Origin: Oribacterium sp. P6A1
GTDB lineage: Bacteria > Bacillota > Clostridia > Lachnospirales > Lachnospiraceae
DNA: 64,000 nt
Assembly (NCBI RefSeq): GCF_000702885.1
Contig: NZ_JNKO01000012.1
Coordinates: 34,118-98,117, forward strand
Reading direction: 5' to 3'
Every line of letters starts with the position of its first letter. Positions within the stretch are counted from its first letter, which is position 1. Of this stretch, positions 50,459-59,167 are shown in pieces. Position numbers and translations under genes: made by a program. Below the pieces are notes generated by a model that worked only from the letters and a program-made list of their open reading frames with translations, made no database searches and was not told the DNA's origin.

Positions 50459-51310
50459 TCAGGCGATCTCCACCAGTGAACCGGATTCATCAAAATTCAG
50501 AGTCAGCTGACCCTTGAACTGCAGATTACGCTTTTCTATCTTGCTGACAGTCTTATTATATGTAGCAAAACGATCCAGAGTATCCTTATTCTCAATATAC
50601 AGTCTGATATGAGTGATACGCTTTCCCTGCAGCTTTCCCTTTACCAGCTCACCCTTATCTGTGATACAGTCATAAGATACCGTAATATCCGTATACTCGT
50701 TGATCTCTTTTATTGCAGGAGAAAGAACTCTCTGCTTGAAATTACCGAAAGCGCTGTATACATCCGCCATCAGATTTTCCCTTAAAGCATCTATGGAAAT
50801 ATCAACATGTCCCTTATATGCATAGGACTTTGCAAGCTCATACAAACGTGGTGAGTACTTGCTGGTCATGGAAAGAATATTGTAAAGCTCGTATTCCGTA
50901 AAATTGTTCTGAATTCCGAGAAGATAGGTCTTGATACGACTATCCAGTATCAGACTTATGGTTCCCTTTCGCTCATTGTACTCAGGCTCGTTGAACCATC
51001 TTAATTTTATGACTCTGTTGTCAATGTTTACCCAGAAAGCCTTCTCGTCTATAGAATCGATCATATTTCTGAAATCACGATATACATTCTTAGGATCAAT
51101 ACCGCAAAGTCTGGCAAAATCCAATGCCCTGATCTCGTATTTTTTGAACTCTTCCTCACCGGGCTTAATCATGGTGATAACGTAGTTTACGAGTTTCTGC
51201 TCATTAGCTGTGAGATTATACTTTGCCTTCTGAATAAGGGCATTATCCTTAACAACCAGGTATGTACGCTGATCGTCCATCTTCTGTTTTTGCGTCTTAT
51301 ATGTAGCCAT
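50459..51310 (-). CDS. Replication initiator protein, Rep_3/RepB family
   Basis: 283 residues from ATG 51310 (GGAG 8 bases upstream; a TTG at 51316 is also in frame). Typical initiator plan of iteron replicons: two winged-helix modules, with LVVKDNALIQKAKYNLTANE and QKLVNYVITMIKPGEEEF (residues 19-56), LDFARLCGIDPKNVYRDFRN, then WFNEPEYNERKGTISLILDS and the second module TEYELYNILSMTSKYSPRLY, ELAKSYAYKG, RENLMADVYSAFGNFKQRVL and a recognition-helix-like AIKEINEYTDITVSY. It binds iterons as a monomer and as dimer represses its own promoter. The upstream 1.2 kb holds about 16 iterons. A single copy; no parAB or partition genes are in the window. Confidence 0.9.
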   Translation of the reverse strand: MATYKTQKQKMDDQRTYLVVKDNALIQKAKYNLTANEQKLVNYVITMIKPGEEEFKKYEIRALDFARLCGIDPKNVYRDFRNMIDSIDEKAFWVNIDNRVIKLRWFNEPEYNERKGTISLILDSRIKTYLLGIQNNFTEYELYNILSMTSKYSPRLYELAKSYAYKGHVDISIDALRENLMADVYSAFGNFKQRVLSPAIKEINEYTDITVSYDCITDKGELVKGKLQGKRITHIRLYIENKDTLDRFATYNKTVSKIEKRNLQFKGQLTLNFDESGSLVEIA

Positions 51311-51344
51311 CTGCAAAACTCCGTTTCACGTTTATCATGTCAAT

Positions 51345-51373
51345 ATAGTAAAACTCATAAAGTGAAAAATCAA
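51345..51373 (-). promoter_or_regulatory. Candidate rep promoter beside an iteron
   Basis: TTGATT (51368-51373), 17-bp spacer, TACTAT (51345-51350) on the minus strand. An iteron (51377-51391) touches the -35, as expected for autorepression by the initiator. A very short ORF with a strong GGGAGG site lies just upstream. Confidence 0.4.
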
Positions 51374-51376
51374 TGA

Positions 51377-52517
51377 CCGTAATTTTGTTATATCTCTATT
51401 CTTACCTGATTTTCCACCGTAACCTCCCTAAAGTTGCATTATCCTTTCATGCCAATATCTGCGACCGGGCATACAGAGCAAATATTTTTTGCTTTTGTTA
51501 CCTGTGTTTTTTCGCGTGCACGTTTATATTTTTTTAGGGTTTGGTTTTTATTTGATTTATTTAATATTATATATATTTATATTATTTAATAGCCAAAAAC
51601 CGCAGAATTACGTTGTTTTTTGTCCACATAAATAACATTTTTACGGTGACCCATAACAAATTTACGGCGAGGTCTAACACGATGACGGTTAAAGATAACA
51701 AATAAACGGTATCAGAAAAGCTGCATTTGTACACTCCTGATTACGGGTTAAAAATCGATATCGGGATACGGAATGCCTTGAAAAAGTCAGAATAGTAGTA
51801 CGTTTTTCCGCTGTTTGTCCTCTTTGAGCTGAAAGTTGAGTCAATTTTTCTGCCTGACTCGTCAAATAGCACTAATTCAAAGCCGGATTTTTGTTAAATT
51901 CGTCTTATAACAAAATTACGGTCACAGGATAGATAAGATAACACAATGACGGTGGTTTCGTAAAGAATAATTAAGCCGTAATTTTGTTATAAAAAGCCTG
52001 TGTTTTTGAACACATAACATATTTACGGTAGACACACGGGGTTGTGTGGAAAATATGGTAAAATGATTCATTTCAAAATTACGACGCAATTTCGTAGTTT
52101 TTTCTGTGACATCATACGGATTTTATTCTATATGATTGCTTAAAATATAACTAAAATACGGTATTTACCGGATTAACGTATTAAAACTTACGGAAGAATT
52201 TCAATCGTAAGAAAAATGTAAGCCGTAATTTTGTTATAGGTTATCAGTAATGGGCCTTTCCCCGGTGATCGGTATGAGATAACAGTTATTTTTTTGTCCT
52301 TTTTTCCGTTTTCAGATCAACTTATAACATTTATACGGTGAAAAGCAGCCGTCAAATGAAAGGAACCGAGAGTAAATAATGAAAACATAACAGAATTACG
52401 GTAAGAAACATATAACAAAAAAACGGCATCACCCCGAAGGATGATACCGTCATGATGATATAAGTTCAGACCGTAATTCTGTTATAAAGTCTGAATACGA
52501 AACCGTATATTTGTTAG
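51377..52517. repeat. Replication origin with iteron array
   Basis: About 1.1 kb free of genes. The 15-mer ATAACAAAATTACGG and close variants occur at 51632, 51653, 51675 (degenerate), 51695, 51907, 51938, 52014, 52147, 52324, 52387 and 52412; the reverse complement CCGTAATTTTGTTAT at 51377, 51976, 52223, 52471 and 52503. The last overlaps the stop of the next gene. An AT-only stretch at 51541-51590 is a likely melting region, and TTGTCCACA (51620-51628) is one mismatch from a DnaA box. Spacing is irregular, unlike the tight arrays of small plasmids. Seen: repeats and AT-richness. Inferred: origin function together with the adjacent rep gene. Confidence 0.85.
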
Positions 52518-53998
52518 ATCTCTATCTTCTCCAATAAATTTCCTATATCTTCAACCGGCTCCTGCTCTTTCAGCTTCCATACCGCGTTTTTAATAGCGGC
52601 AGACGGAACATAATCGTCCTTCAGCCATTCATGAAGGGTGCTGAGAGCCATCCGGCGGTTAGCATTAACAGGACAGTTAAGAGAATATATAATGAAATCT
52701 TCGCCCTCTCCTGCAGTGTCTGCAAGGTTTTGAACCAGAAAAGCGAGCTGATGGTAAGGACGATACTCCTCTCCTATACCGAGGTTGTCTTTAGGACCTG
52801 ATGCCATCATCTGAAGGGGGAGCTTGTCTCTGTAAATGGCAAAAAGCTTTCCGAGGGTATCCGAATCCTTGGGAAGGATGTCTGCCAGGGAAGCATTGGC
52901 AGCAAAATCCTCTGAAATGGCATTAAGGATCTCGTCGCGACAGTCTATGCCCATACGTCCGGCAATACGGAATCCCTTCTTTTCGGCGATGAACTGCTGA
53001 ACTGCTGTCCTGATGGAATCGGAATTTAGAAGCTTTTCAAGTCTGTCGCCCAGCTTTCCGGATTCAGGGAATATGTTATTGCTCAGGTAGTCTCTGATAT
53101 CAAGAAGAGTTGCGATAGTTTCCGGTGTATGAGATCTGTTTTCGGACTGCTTCAGGAATCCGCCTATGATCTCACTTCTGTCACTCATGGAGCTGATGCC
53201 CTGAAGAGAGCCTTCATTGAGCAGTCCTTCCATGATGGGTCTCGAAAGCAGATAGTCATCAAAGTTAAATGCAGGATTTGCAAATACCTTTCCGAGATTG
53301 ATCTTTTCTGCAACTGTACGTGCTGAATAGGCAGTTCCGATGTTGTTCTTTACACCTTCATGGAAGAGCCAGTCCTTTACTTTTCCCGAGGCAGCATCGA
53401 TATGCTCCACAGCATGGATTCGTCCCCAGCCTCTTGTGTGCTTTGCAAAGTCAAGAATTGCTTCAGTTGAGTCCTTCCAGGTCTCTGCTACAAAAATGGA
53501 GAAAAGTGTAAACTCCTCCGAACGTGCAAGAGTACGTACAACATCCTTAACTGCGTCATTATCGTCGGTATCCATCATTTCAAGTAAAACAAGTGCGAAC
53601 TTGAGACATTCGGGATTATCTGTTTTAACTATGATGTTGGCAGCAAACTCAAAAAGAGCTTCAGCGTCTATAGTGCCTAAGTTGTCATTGACCCACTGCT
53701 CTATTTTCTCCACCAATGGCAGCATACGACAGTCTTTATCGGAAAAGAAATCCCGGAGATCATATTCTGCGGCGTCGAAATCATGCCGGGATGCCTCATT
53801 GATGATCTCAATGAGACCTTCCATATCGCTGTTTCCCGGCAGGTTATGAAACAGATACATGCCGTCCAAAGCCCCGTCTACAAGAGGGACTTTTTCCCGG
53901 GACTGTGCCAATGTATCTCCGGAGAGACGGAAACCTTCCGGAAGCATATCGTTTGAACGGATGTTATCGCTGATAAGTTCAAATAAAGATGTAGACAT
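52514..53998 (-). CDS. Large, probably all-helical protein of unknown function beside the origin
   Basis: 494 residues with GGAGG 5 bases before ATG 53998. No signal peptide, no membrane segments. Long runs of amphipathic helices (EGLIEIINEASRHDF, EALFEFAANIIVKTDNPE, LKFALVLLEMMDTDDNDAVK, LARSEEFTLFSIFVAETW) suggest a HEAT-like or ARM-like helical scaffold. Motif-like: TRGWGRIHAVEHIDAASG and CPVNANRRMALSTLHEWLKD. I recognise no family. The stop lies within the last iteron. Stands between the origin and rpoD, with a 12-bp gap to the next gene, so probably co-transcribed with 54010-54390. Confidence 0.75.
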   Translation of the reverse strand: MSTSLFELISDNIRSNDMLPEGFRLSGDTLAQSREKVPLVDGALDGMYLFHNLPGNSDMEGLIEIINEASRHDFDAAEYDLRDFFSDKDCRMLPLVEKIEQWVNDNLGTIDAEALFEFAANIIVKTDNPECLKFALVLLEMMDTDDNDAVKDVVRTLARSEEFTLFSIFVAETWKDSTEAILDFAKHTRGWGRIHAVEHIDAASGKVKDWLFHEGVKNNIGTAYSARTVAEKINLGKVFANPAFNFDDYLLSRPIMEGLLNEGSLQGISSMSDRSEIIGGFLKQSENRSHTPETIATLLDIRDYLSNNIFPESGKLGDRLEKLLNSDSIRTAVQQFIAEKKGFRIAGRMGIDCRDEILNAISEDFAANASLADILPKDSDTLGKLFAIYRDKLPLQMMASGPKDNLGIGEEYRPYHQLAFLVQNLADTAGEGEDFIIYSLNCPVNANRRMALSTLHEWLKDDYVPSAAIKNAVWKLKEQEPVEDIGNLLEKIEI

Positions 53999-54009
53999 GA
54001 GTCCTCCGT

Positions 54010-54390
54010 TTAATAACCAAAATGTTCACGCTGGGTGTCGGCATCAAAAATCTTGTTGTAAGCTGCGGTACCCTGAATAAATATCCTGATGAGATACCAT
54101 TCCACGCCCTTTATAACTACCATTTCTCCTACTTCCTTTTTGGCAAAGGGGTGGTTTGGCAGATTGATGCGTGTTGTGATCTTCTTCTTTCCGTCGGAGA
54201 TCATAACATAATCTCCAACCTGAGCGCCGGATTTACCTTTAAGCTTTGTCTGGTAGAAAGGCTTGGCTGCTGTGCCGGGCTTACCCTTTGCTCCCTTTGA
54301 AGCAGGCTTCTTACCGAAGGAGCCCGGTCTGTTTCCGTTTTTTGAAGATTTTCCGGAATTTCCGGATTTACGTGTTTGCTTTTCGTTCAT
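54010..54390 (-). CDS. Small basic protein of unknown function
   Basis: 126 residues. A Lys/Gly/Ser-rich, presumably disordered N-terminus (about 50 residues), then a compact domain GDYVMISDGKKKITTRINL with NHPFAKKEVGEMVVIKG and a short tail. The basic arm suggests nucleic acid or ribosome contact; not proven. GAGG lies before ATG 54390. It follows the rpoD terminator (54421-54447) and precedes the helical-protein gene by 12 bp. No family recognised. Confidence 0.7.
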   Translation of the reverse strand: MNEKQTRKSGNSGKSSKNGNRPGSFGKKPASKGAKGKPGTAAKPFYQTKLKGKSGAQVGDYVMISDGKKKITTRINLPNHPFAKKEVGEMVVIKGVEWYLIRIFIQGTAAYNKIFDADTQREHFGY

Positions 54391-54420
54391 TTATTACCTC
54401 TTAAAAAATACAATGAAAAA

Positions 54421-54447
54421 GCTTTCTGCTATTTTATAACAGAAAGC
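54421..54447 (-). terminator. Intrinsic terminator after rpoD
   Basis: 8-bp perfect stem GCTTTCTG/CAGAAAGC with an AT loop, then TTTTT on the minus strand, 16 bp past the rpoD stop. Confidence 0.8.
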
Positions 54448-54462
54448 CGAAATTAAAAATAC

Positions 54463-55572
54463 TTATGACTCAAGGAATCCGTCCAGCTCACGCTTGTACT
54501 TTGGATTCTGGAGTTTATGTAATGCCTTGTTCTCGATCTGACGGATACGCTCTCTGGTTACGTGGTAAATGGTTCCGATCTCTTCAAGAGTTCTTTCGTG
54601 ACCATCCACAAGACCGTAACGCATCTCAAGGACTTCCCGCTCTCTGTCGCTGAGATTAACGAGAATCTTGTCGAGCTGCTGCTTCATCATTACATTGTTG
54701 ATGTTCTGCTCCGGAGATGTGATCTTATCATCCGCAATGAAAGATCCGAGATCAGAATCTTCATCCTCACCTACTTTGCTGTCCAGTGAAGCCGGACCTG
54801 CATCGTAATTGATGACTTCCTGAATTCTTTCTTCAGGGATATCAAGCGCCAGGCTCAGATCCTGGGTGGTAGGCTCGTGACCGAGCTCCAATGCCAGCTG
54901 ACGTGAAGTCTTCTTTATTTTATTGATAAGCTCAACCATATGTACAGGAACTCTGATGGTTCTGGACTGGTCTGCAAGGGCTCTTGCTATGGACTGACGT
55001 ATCCACCATGTTGCGTAGGTAGAAAGCTTGAAGCCTCTGTCCGGTTCAAACTTTTCAACTCCGCGCATGAGGCCAATGTTTCCCTCCTGGATGAGATCAA
55101 GGAAGTTCATGCCACGGCCTGTGTAACGTTTTGCGATGGAAACAACAAGTCGAAGGTTACATTCCACCAGCTCCTGCTTTGCACTTAAGTCGCCGTTTTT
55201 GCAGCGTACAGCAAGGTCATGCTCTCTTTCCGGTGTAAGAAGCGGATAGCTTCCGATTTCCTTGAGATAGATTCGTACAGGATCGTCTGCGGAGATATTC
55301 TCAAGATTTGAAAGAGCCTCCATATCAAGAGCTCTTGCTTCCTTATCTTCTTCGGAAAGATCATCTTCAGAAATTTCCTCATCGGAAAAATCATCATTTC
55401 CGGAGCTGATACCGATGCTTATATCTGTTTTCGTATTTTTAGTGATGACATCAGAGCTGTCATCATATCCCGTATAGTTTATACTTTCATTGGAAGACAG
55501 GACTGAATAATCAAGTGTGTCAACATCTGCAGCTTCGCGATCTTCCGTAACTATTCTATTATCTTCTGACAT
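54463..55572 (-). CDS. rpoD: RNA polymerase sigma factor, RpoD/SigA type
   Basis: 369 residues. Acidic, Ser-rich N-terminus of about 90 residues in place of a clear region 1.1. Region 1.2 [17 protein letters not shown]; region 2 [59 protein letters not shown] and [13 protein letters not shown]; region 3 [12 protein letters not shown]; region 4 [13 protein letters not shown] and [20 protein letters not shown]. All the DNA-contacting blocks of a group 1 or 2 sigma-70 factor are complete. ATG 55572 has only a weak AGG upstream. Usually rpoD sits with dnaG; here it stands with rpoA near an iteron origin, so a second housekeeping-like sigma factor is probable. Whether the main chromosome has another copy cannot be seen here. 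Confidence 0.95.
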   Translation of the reverse strand: MSEDNRIVTEDREAADVDTLDYSVLSSNESINYTGYDDSSDVITKNTKTDISIGISSGNDDFSDEEISEDDLSEEDKEARALDMEALSNLENISADDPVRIYLKEIGSYPLLTPEREHDLAVRCKNGDLSAKQELVECNLRLVVSIAKRYTGRGMNFLDLIQEGNIGLMRGVEKFEPDRGFKLSTYATWWIRQSIARALADQSRTIRVPVHMVELINKIKKTSRQLALELGHEPTTQDLSLALDIPEERIQEVINYDAGPASLDSKVGEDEDSDLGSFIADDKITSPEQNINNVMMKQQLDKILVNLSDREREVLEMRYGLVDGHERTLEEIGTIYHVTRERIRQIENKALHKLQNPKYKRELDGFLES

Positions 55573-55929
55573 AAAAAAACCTATATTCTATGAATTGCTT
55601 ATCTAAAACAAGACAGCCTTTCTATTTTATTTTAAAAAATGGAAGAAAGCAAGAGCTAACATATAAAAATATTTTATACACTAAAAAAGTCCCGGTGTGC
55701 GGCCGGGACTCAAAAAGGATTTGATTGAAGTGAGTAGATAAATTTTATGGAGTGTGCATTTATTTAATATATCGTTCTCAACTGTCTTAACTATACACAA
55801 CTCCTGAAAATAGTGATTGAAGAAAAACGAAATCTGATATTATGAAATTCTTAAGACGCTGAGGGTTATTTATTAAGGTCATTCAAAGGGGTGAAATAAG
55901 CCTTAAATTAAGGGTTTCTGCCGTAAATT
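55573..55929. other. Intergenic region between rpoD and rhomboid gene
   Basis: 357 bp. A strong terminator at 55688-55710 (listed) and otherwise AT-rich sequence. The rpoD leader must lie in the first 115 bp; a TAGAAT near 55580 is the only promoter-like string and is weak. No convincing ORF. Confidence 0.35.
55682..55710 (-). terminator. Intrinsic terminator, GC-rich
   Basis: Perfect 8-bp stem AGTCCCGG/CCGGGACT with a 7-base loop, then TTTTTT on the minus strand. 220 bp beyond the rhomboid stop; presumably ends that transcript before the rpoD promoter. Confidence 0.8.
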
Positions 55930-56562
55930 CTAGTTTGTTGTTTTTTCTCTTCGCAGATTAAATCTTATTATTTCCTGCATGATGAAAGCAAGTACCAGTC
56001 CTCCAAGCAGTCCTCCGAAATGAGCTGCAAAGTCAATAGAGGGATCATTGATACCTGCAACCAGAGAAAGGAAAATAGAAAGAATCACTCTCTGGATAGG
56101 AAAGACTTTACGAAGCTTCGGATTCAGTGCAAAAAGAATGAAAACAGCCAAAAGACCGAAGATGGCTCCGCTTGCTCCGGCAGAGATATTGAAAACACCT
56201 GTGTTCCACTCAAAGAACATGGAAGCCATATTGCCGATGATCCCCGAAAAGATGTAAAGCACCAGGAAAAGGAAATGTCCGAAATAATGCTCTACATAAG
56301 GGCCTATGGCGCATAGGGAAATCATATTTGCTCCGATATGTTCCACTCCGAAGTGAATAAATATGGATGTAAAAATACGATATACTTCACCCCGGAAAAT
56401 TACATAGGGAGTGTATAGAGCCCCGAAATTAATGGCTGTATGTATATTTTCACTTCCGCCGTTCAGTTCCTCTGCAAGGAATATGATGACATTTATGAAG
56501 ATAAGGATGTAGGTGATAAAAGGAATCCATTTATAATTGATTTTGTTCTGTTCTGTACTCAT
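55930..56562 (-). CDS. Rhomboid-family intramembrane serine protease
   Basis: 210 residues from ATG 56562; an in-frame GTG at 56652 lies further upstream. Six hydrophobic segments. Rhomboid motifs: EVYRIFTSIFIHFGVEHIGAN with conserved HxxxN-like spacing (HIGANM), the catalytic serine in SAGASGAIFGLLAVF and the catalytic histidine in IDFAAHFGGLLGG. The start has no Shine-Dalgarno; instead TATAAT lies 7 bp upstream and overlaps an iteron (56573-56587), so a leaderless mRNA is likely. It probably cleaves membrane-anchored substrates or acts in membrane quality control; substrate unknown. Confidence 0.88.
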   Translation of the reverse strand: MSTEQNKINYKWIPFITYILIFINVIIFLAEELNGGSENIHTAINFGALYTPYVIFRGEVYRIFTSIFIHFGVEHIGANMISLCAIGPYVEHYFGHFLFLVLYIFSGIIGNMASMFFEWNTGVFNISAGASGAIFGLLAVFILFALNPKLRKVFPIQRVILSIFLSLVAGINDPSIDFAAHFGGLLGGLVLAFIMQEIIRFNLRREKTTN

Positions 56563-56572
56563 GAAAGAGATT

Positions 56573-56587
56573 ATAACATCATTACGG
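56573..56587 (-). promoter_or_regulatory. Iteron-like site overlapping the rhomboid promoter
   Basis: ATAACATCATTACGG on the plus strand. Its AT part is shared with the TATAAT (minus strand, 56570-56575) just upstream of the rhomboid start, so binding of the initiator would compete with RNA polymerase. Confidence 0.55.
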
Positions 56588-56662
56588 TAAATTTCGACCC
56601 CTAAAATAAATGGCGATGAAAAATCAGCATATTTTCCACCGCCATAAATCACTTTTTAATTT

Positions 56663-56875
56663 TTATTCCCATTCGGTTACTTCTTCAAGTCCTCTTACCA
56701 GTTCCTCAAGTCCTTCTCTGTCCTCTTCTGTAAATCTGGAAAGGCTCGGGCTGTCAATATCCAGTACACCGACAATTTCTGCCGTAATTTTGTTATGAAT
56801 CGGAACAACTATCTCAGAATTGGATGCACTGTCACAGGCGATATGTCCCGGGAACAGATGAACGTCATCCACCAG
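56663..56875 (-). pseudogene. C-terminal fragment of a GAF-type free methionine-R-sulfoxide reductase
   Basis: The frame reads LVDDVHLFPGHIACDSASNS, then EIVVPIHNKITAEIVGVLDI and DSPSLSRFTEEDREGLEELV, which is the C-terminal half of fRMsr enzymes. The N-terminal half is missing (a TAG precedes the first residue), and an ATG at 56872 would give only 69 residues. The segment HNKITAE is encoded by an iteron-like 15-mer (56782-56796) and replaces the short loop of the family, so the repeat appears to have been inserted or generated within the gene. Confidence 0.65.
56782..56796 (-). repeat. Iteron-like 15-mer inside the reductase fragment
   Basis: CCGTAATTTTGTTAT on the plus strand, identical to origin iterons. 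In the minus-strand frame of the gene it encodes HNKITA. Confidence 0.6.
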
Positions 56876-56885
56876 CTAATCACAC

Positions 56886-57476
56886 TCAATCCTTCGCTGC
56901 GGTAAGTACAGTTGGGATGCCATAGTAATTTCCGCTCCAGGTCATTTCGCCGTTTCCGAAGCTTATTATCACATCGCCTCCGGTTGTGGTCATGGTGTAG
57001 CTTCCGTCCTGATTAACGGGAAGTGTTATGGTACCGATCTGTCCGTCCTCGTAGGCTATGGAAAGATTCAGGTTCTTTTCCGTGTCAATGTTTACCTGAA
57101 GAGTCAGTATGTCAACTCCATTGAATGGAAGCGTCATGCTCATGGAGTCTGCCGTGGTGAAATGATATCTTCCGTTATTTACATTGGCAGCATCTGTAGT
57201 ACCGGAAAAAGCAATGTTTTCGTGAGCCTTATCCGTGAGTACAGAACGCTCCTGTATAACTCCCGCCACTGTCCAGGCGCCGTTTTCATTAACAGTGTAA
57301 CCGTCTGGAGTGATACCTCCCTTTTGAAGGTCGCCTTCATCCGTAAAGTAATAGCAGGCGGCAAGTCCGTCGCCGTTAGTGTCTATCCAGGCCCATGAGC
57401 CTGCAAAAGAAGAAAAAGCAAAGGATGCTGTTGCCATGGCAGCGATTAAAGAAGTTAAAAGCTTTGTTCGTTTCAT
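56886..57476 (-). CDS. Secreted protein with cell-wall-binding-like repeat
   Basis: 196 residues from ATG 57476 (AGGTAGGAG upstream); the longer frame to 57515 lacks a signal-peptide start. Signal peptide MKRTKLLTSLIAAMATASFA with cleavage near FAG. Residues 27-75 (GSWAWIDTNGDGLAACYYF, then TDEGDLQKGGITPDGYTVNE) resemble the glucan/choline-binding cell-wall repeats of Firmicutes (DG..YYF...G). The C-terminal part is a beta-rich domain (FNGVDILTLQVNIDTEKNLN) of no known family. Probably displayed on the cell wall. Confidence 0.75.
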   Translation of the reverse strand: MKRTKLLTSLIAAMATASFAFSSFAGSWAWIDTNGDGLAACYYFTDEGDLQKGGITPDGYTVNENGAWTVAGVIQERSVLTDKAHENIAFSGTTDAANVNNGRYHFTTADSMSMTLPFNGVDILTLQVNIDTEKNLNLSIAYEDGQIGTITLPVNQDGSYTMTTTGGDVIISFGNGEMTWSGNYYGIPTVLTAAKD

Positions 57477-57540
57477 ATCTCCTACCTCGGAATTATGGTT
57501 TTTTATTAGTATCATGACGGATTCTTAAAGTCATGTATCG

Positions 57541-58944
57541 TTAAAAAATAATTATCATCGTATTTTGTGAATCAATCAATGTGTAGTTAAAGGATCTGAC
57601 ATTATCAAGATAATCATATATCCTCTGGTTCGTAAAAAGTGAATCCATAAGAGCCGACATGGTTTCTGACGAATCTGTACGGAATTGGACAATGTTTCCG
57701 CCGGAGGCCTGCACCGAACGGGCAAGCTCACCCACTGCCCCGGCGTCAGCATTATCAAAATAAGTACCGTTCTTTATGAAATAATTGCCGGAAGTTGAGG
57801 TACAAGAAGGCACCGGAATGGTTCCGAGATCAGAATGATTTACGTTCATCTGCTGATCAGTCAGTCCGAAATATGCATAGTTTGTGAAGGATGAGGTCTT
57901 TTCAGAGGATATCTGAGAATCTCCGAAGGTTACATCGAACTGGTACCAGGCCCCATCCATCAGTACGGCATTCCATGCATGCAAACCGCCTTCCGCATAG
58001 CCTGTCACAAGGACTGCCGGGATTCCGAGCTGCTGGGAAAGATACTGGAAGGTTTTTGCGTAACCGTTGCATACGGAACGGTGATTAAGTAAAACCGAGA
58101 CGATATTCTGGTTTTCATCGGAACCGGGAACATATTCAGTATTTTCGATTATATAGTCATATATGTATTTTATCTTTTCATAGTCTGAGGTTTCGGTACC
58201 GTCAACGTAGCCCGGAACATTTACAAGAATGGACTGAATCACGGGAACCATTGAAGCTTCATAGGAAGCGGCGGTTTCTTCGTCCATGGAATACTGACCT
58301 CTGACCTTAATGGATGTAACTGTACCGTTTATCAGTTCCTGGGTGTAATGTATACCGCTGGAATAAAAAATTTCCGGGTGGTCCGCAACGATATAATTGT
58401 AAATGGTATTGAGTTCGGTGGTATCAAGGGTTGACAGACTCTTCTCTTTCCGTTCTGTTATGGCCTCAAGGATTTCTCTGTATACGAGCTTTAAATCATC
58501 ATTTAATAGATTATAGCAGTAGTATCCTGCCTGACTTGAATCCGATAAAGAAGCGGATTCCGACGGAACTTCGCTCCTTTCCGGCAAAGTCTCTTCGGGA
58601 GTCTTTATTATGGTGTTTTCCTTTTCACTTTCTTTTACGGCTTTAGTCTCATGCTTATCCTTACTCTCATCTTGTGCAGAGGGTTCGGTTTCAGTCTCAT
58701 GGTAAAATATTTCTGATATTGAATCCATGATAAGGTCATAGAAATCTTCAAAACCAGGATCTGTGACAGTTTCAATGTTTAAGTTCGCCACAAGTTCGCC
58801 GGGTAATCTGACTATGGAAAGCGCAAGTATAATGAGAACAGCAACGATCATGACGCTGAGACAGCCGCATCCGCCCCGTTTTTTTCTATGATAGCTGCCA
58901 TTATTGTTTCCATAATGGTTATAGTTGCCGTCGTAATTCTGCAT
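57541..58944 (-). CDS. Membrane-anchored transglutaminase-like protein
   Basis: 467 residues. Cytoplasmic N-terminus rich in Asn, Tyr and Gly (MQNYDGNYNHYGNNNGSYHR), one transmembrane helix (LSVMIVAVLIILALSIVRL), an acidic/Lys linker, then a transglutaminase-like fold with the catalytic triad in RSVCNGYAKTFQYLSQQLG (Cys about 296), GGLHAWNAVLMDG (His about 324) and YQFDVTFGDS (Asp about 341). TGc-domain proteins of this kind act as peptidases or crosslinkers outside the cell; the substrate is unknown. AAGGAA precedes the start. Confidence 0.85.
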   Translation of the reverse strand: MQNYDGNYNHYGNNNGSYHRKKRGGCGCLSVMIVAVLIILALSIVRLPGELVANLNIETVTDPGFEDFYDLIMDSISEIFYHETETEPSAQDESKDKHETKAVKESEKENTIIKTPEETLPERSEVPSESASLSDSSQAGYYCYNLLNDDLKLVYREILEAITERKEKSLSTLDTTELNTIYNYIVADHPEIFYSSGIHYTQELINGTVTSIKVRGQYSMDEETAASYEASMVPVIQSILVNVPGYVDGTETSDYEKIKYIYDYIIENTEYVPGSDENQNIVSVLLNHRSVCNGYAKTFQYLSQQLGIPAVLVTGYAEGGLHAWNAVLMDGAWYQFDVTFGDSQISSEKTSSFTNYAYFGLTDQQMNVNHSDLGTIPVPSCTSTSGNYFIKNGTYFDNADAGAVGELARSVQASGGNIVQFRTDSSETMSALMDSLFTNQRIYDYLDNVRSFNYTLIDSQNTMIIIF

Positions 58945-59021
58945 TAAAAAAGAATTCCTTTCATTGTTTTGAAAACTTCATTGATTTCAAAAGTCATTAT
59001 GCCATTTTAGCATAGAAAAAA

Positions 59022-59058
59022 GGGGACAATGTTAAAGTATTTTTTAACATTGCACCCC
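59022..59058 (-). terminator. Intrinsic terminator after htrA
   Basis: Long stem GGGG-CAATGTTAAA/TTTAACATTG-CCCC with a small internal bulge, then TTTTTT on the minus strand. 110 bp past the htrA stop. Confidence 0.8.
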
Positions 59059-59167
59059 ACTTTAATTATATTTAAGTCATGAAACAGTTGATACCTTATC
59101 CCTCAGTCCAACCGGATATCCTCCGCATTTCCTGACAGATAAATGGCACTTACCCTGGCTACCTGTA

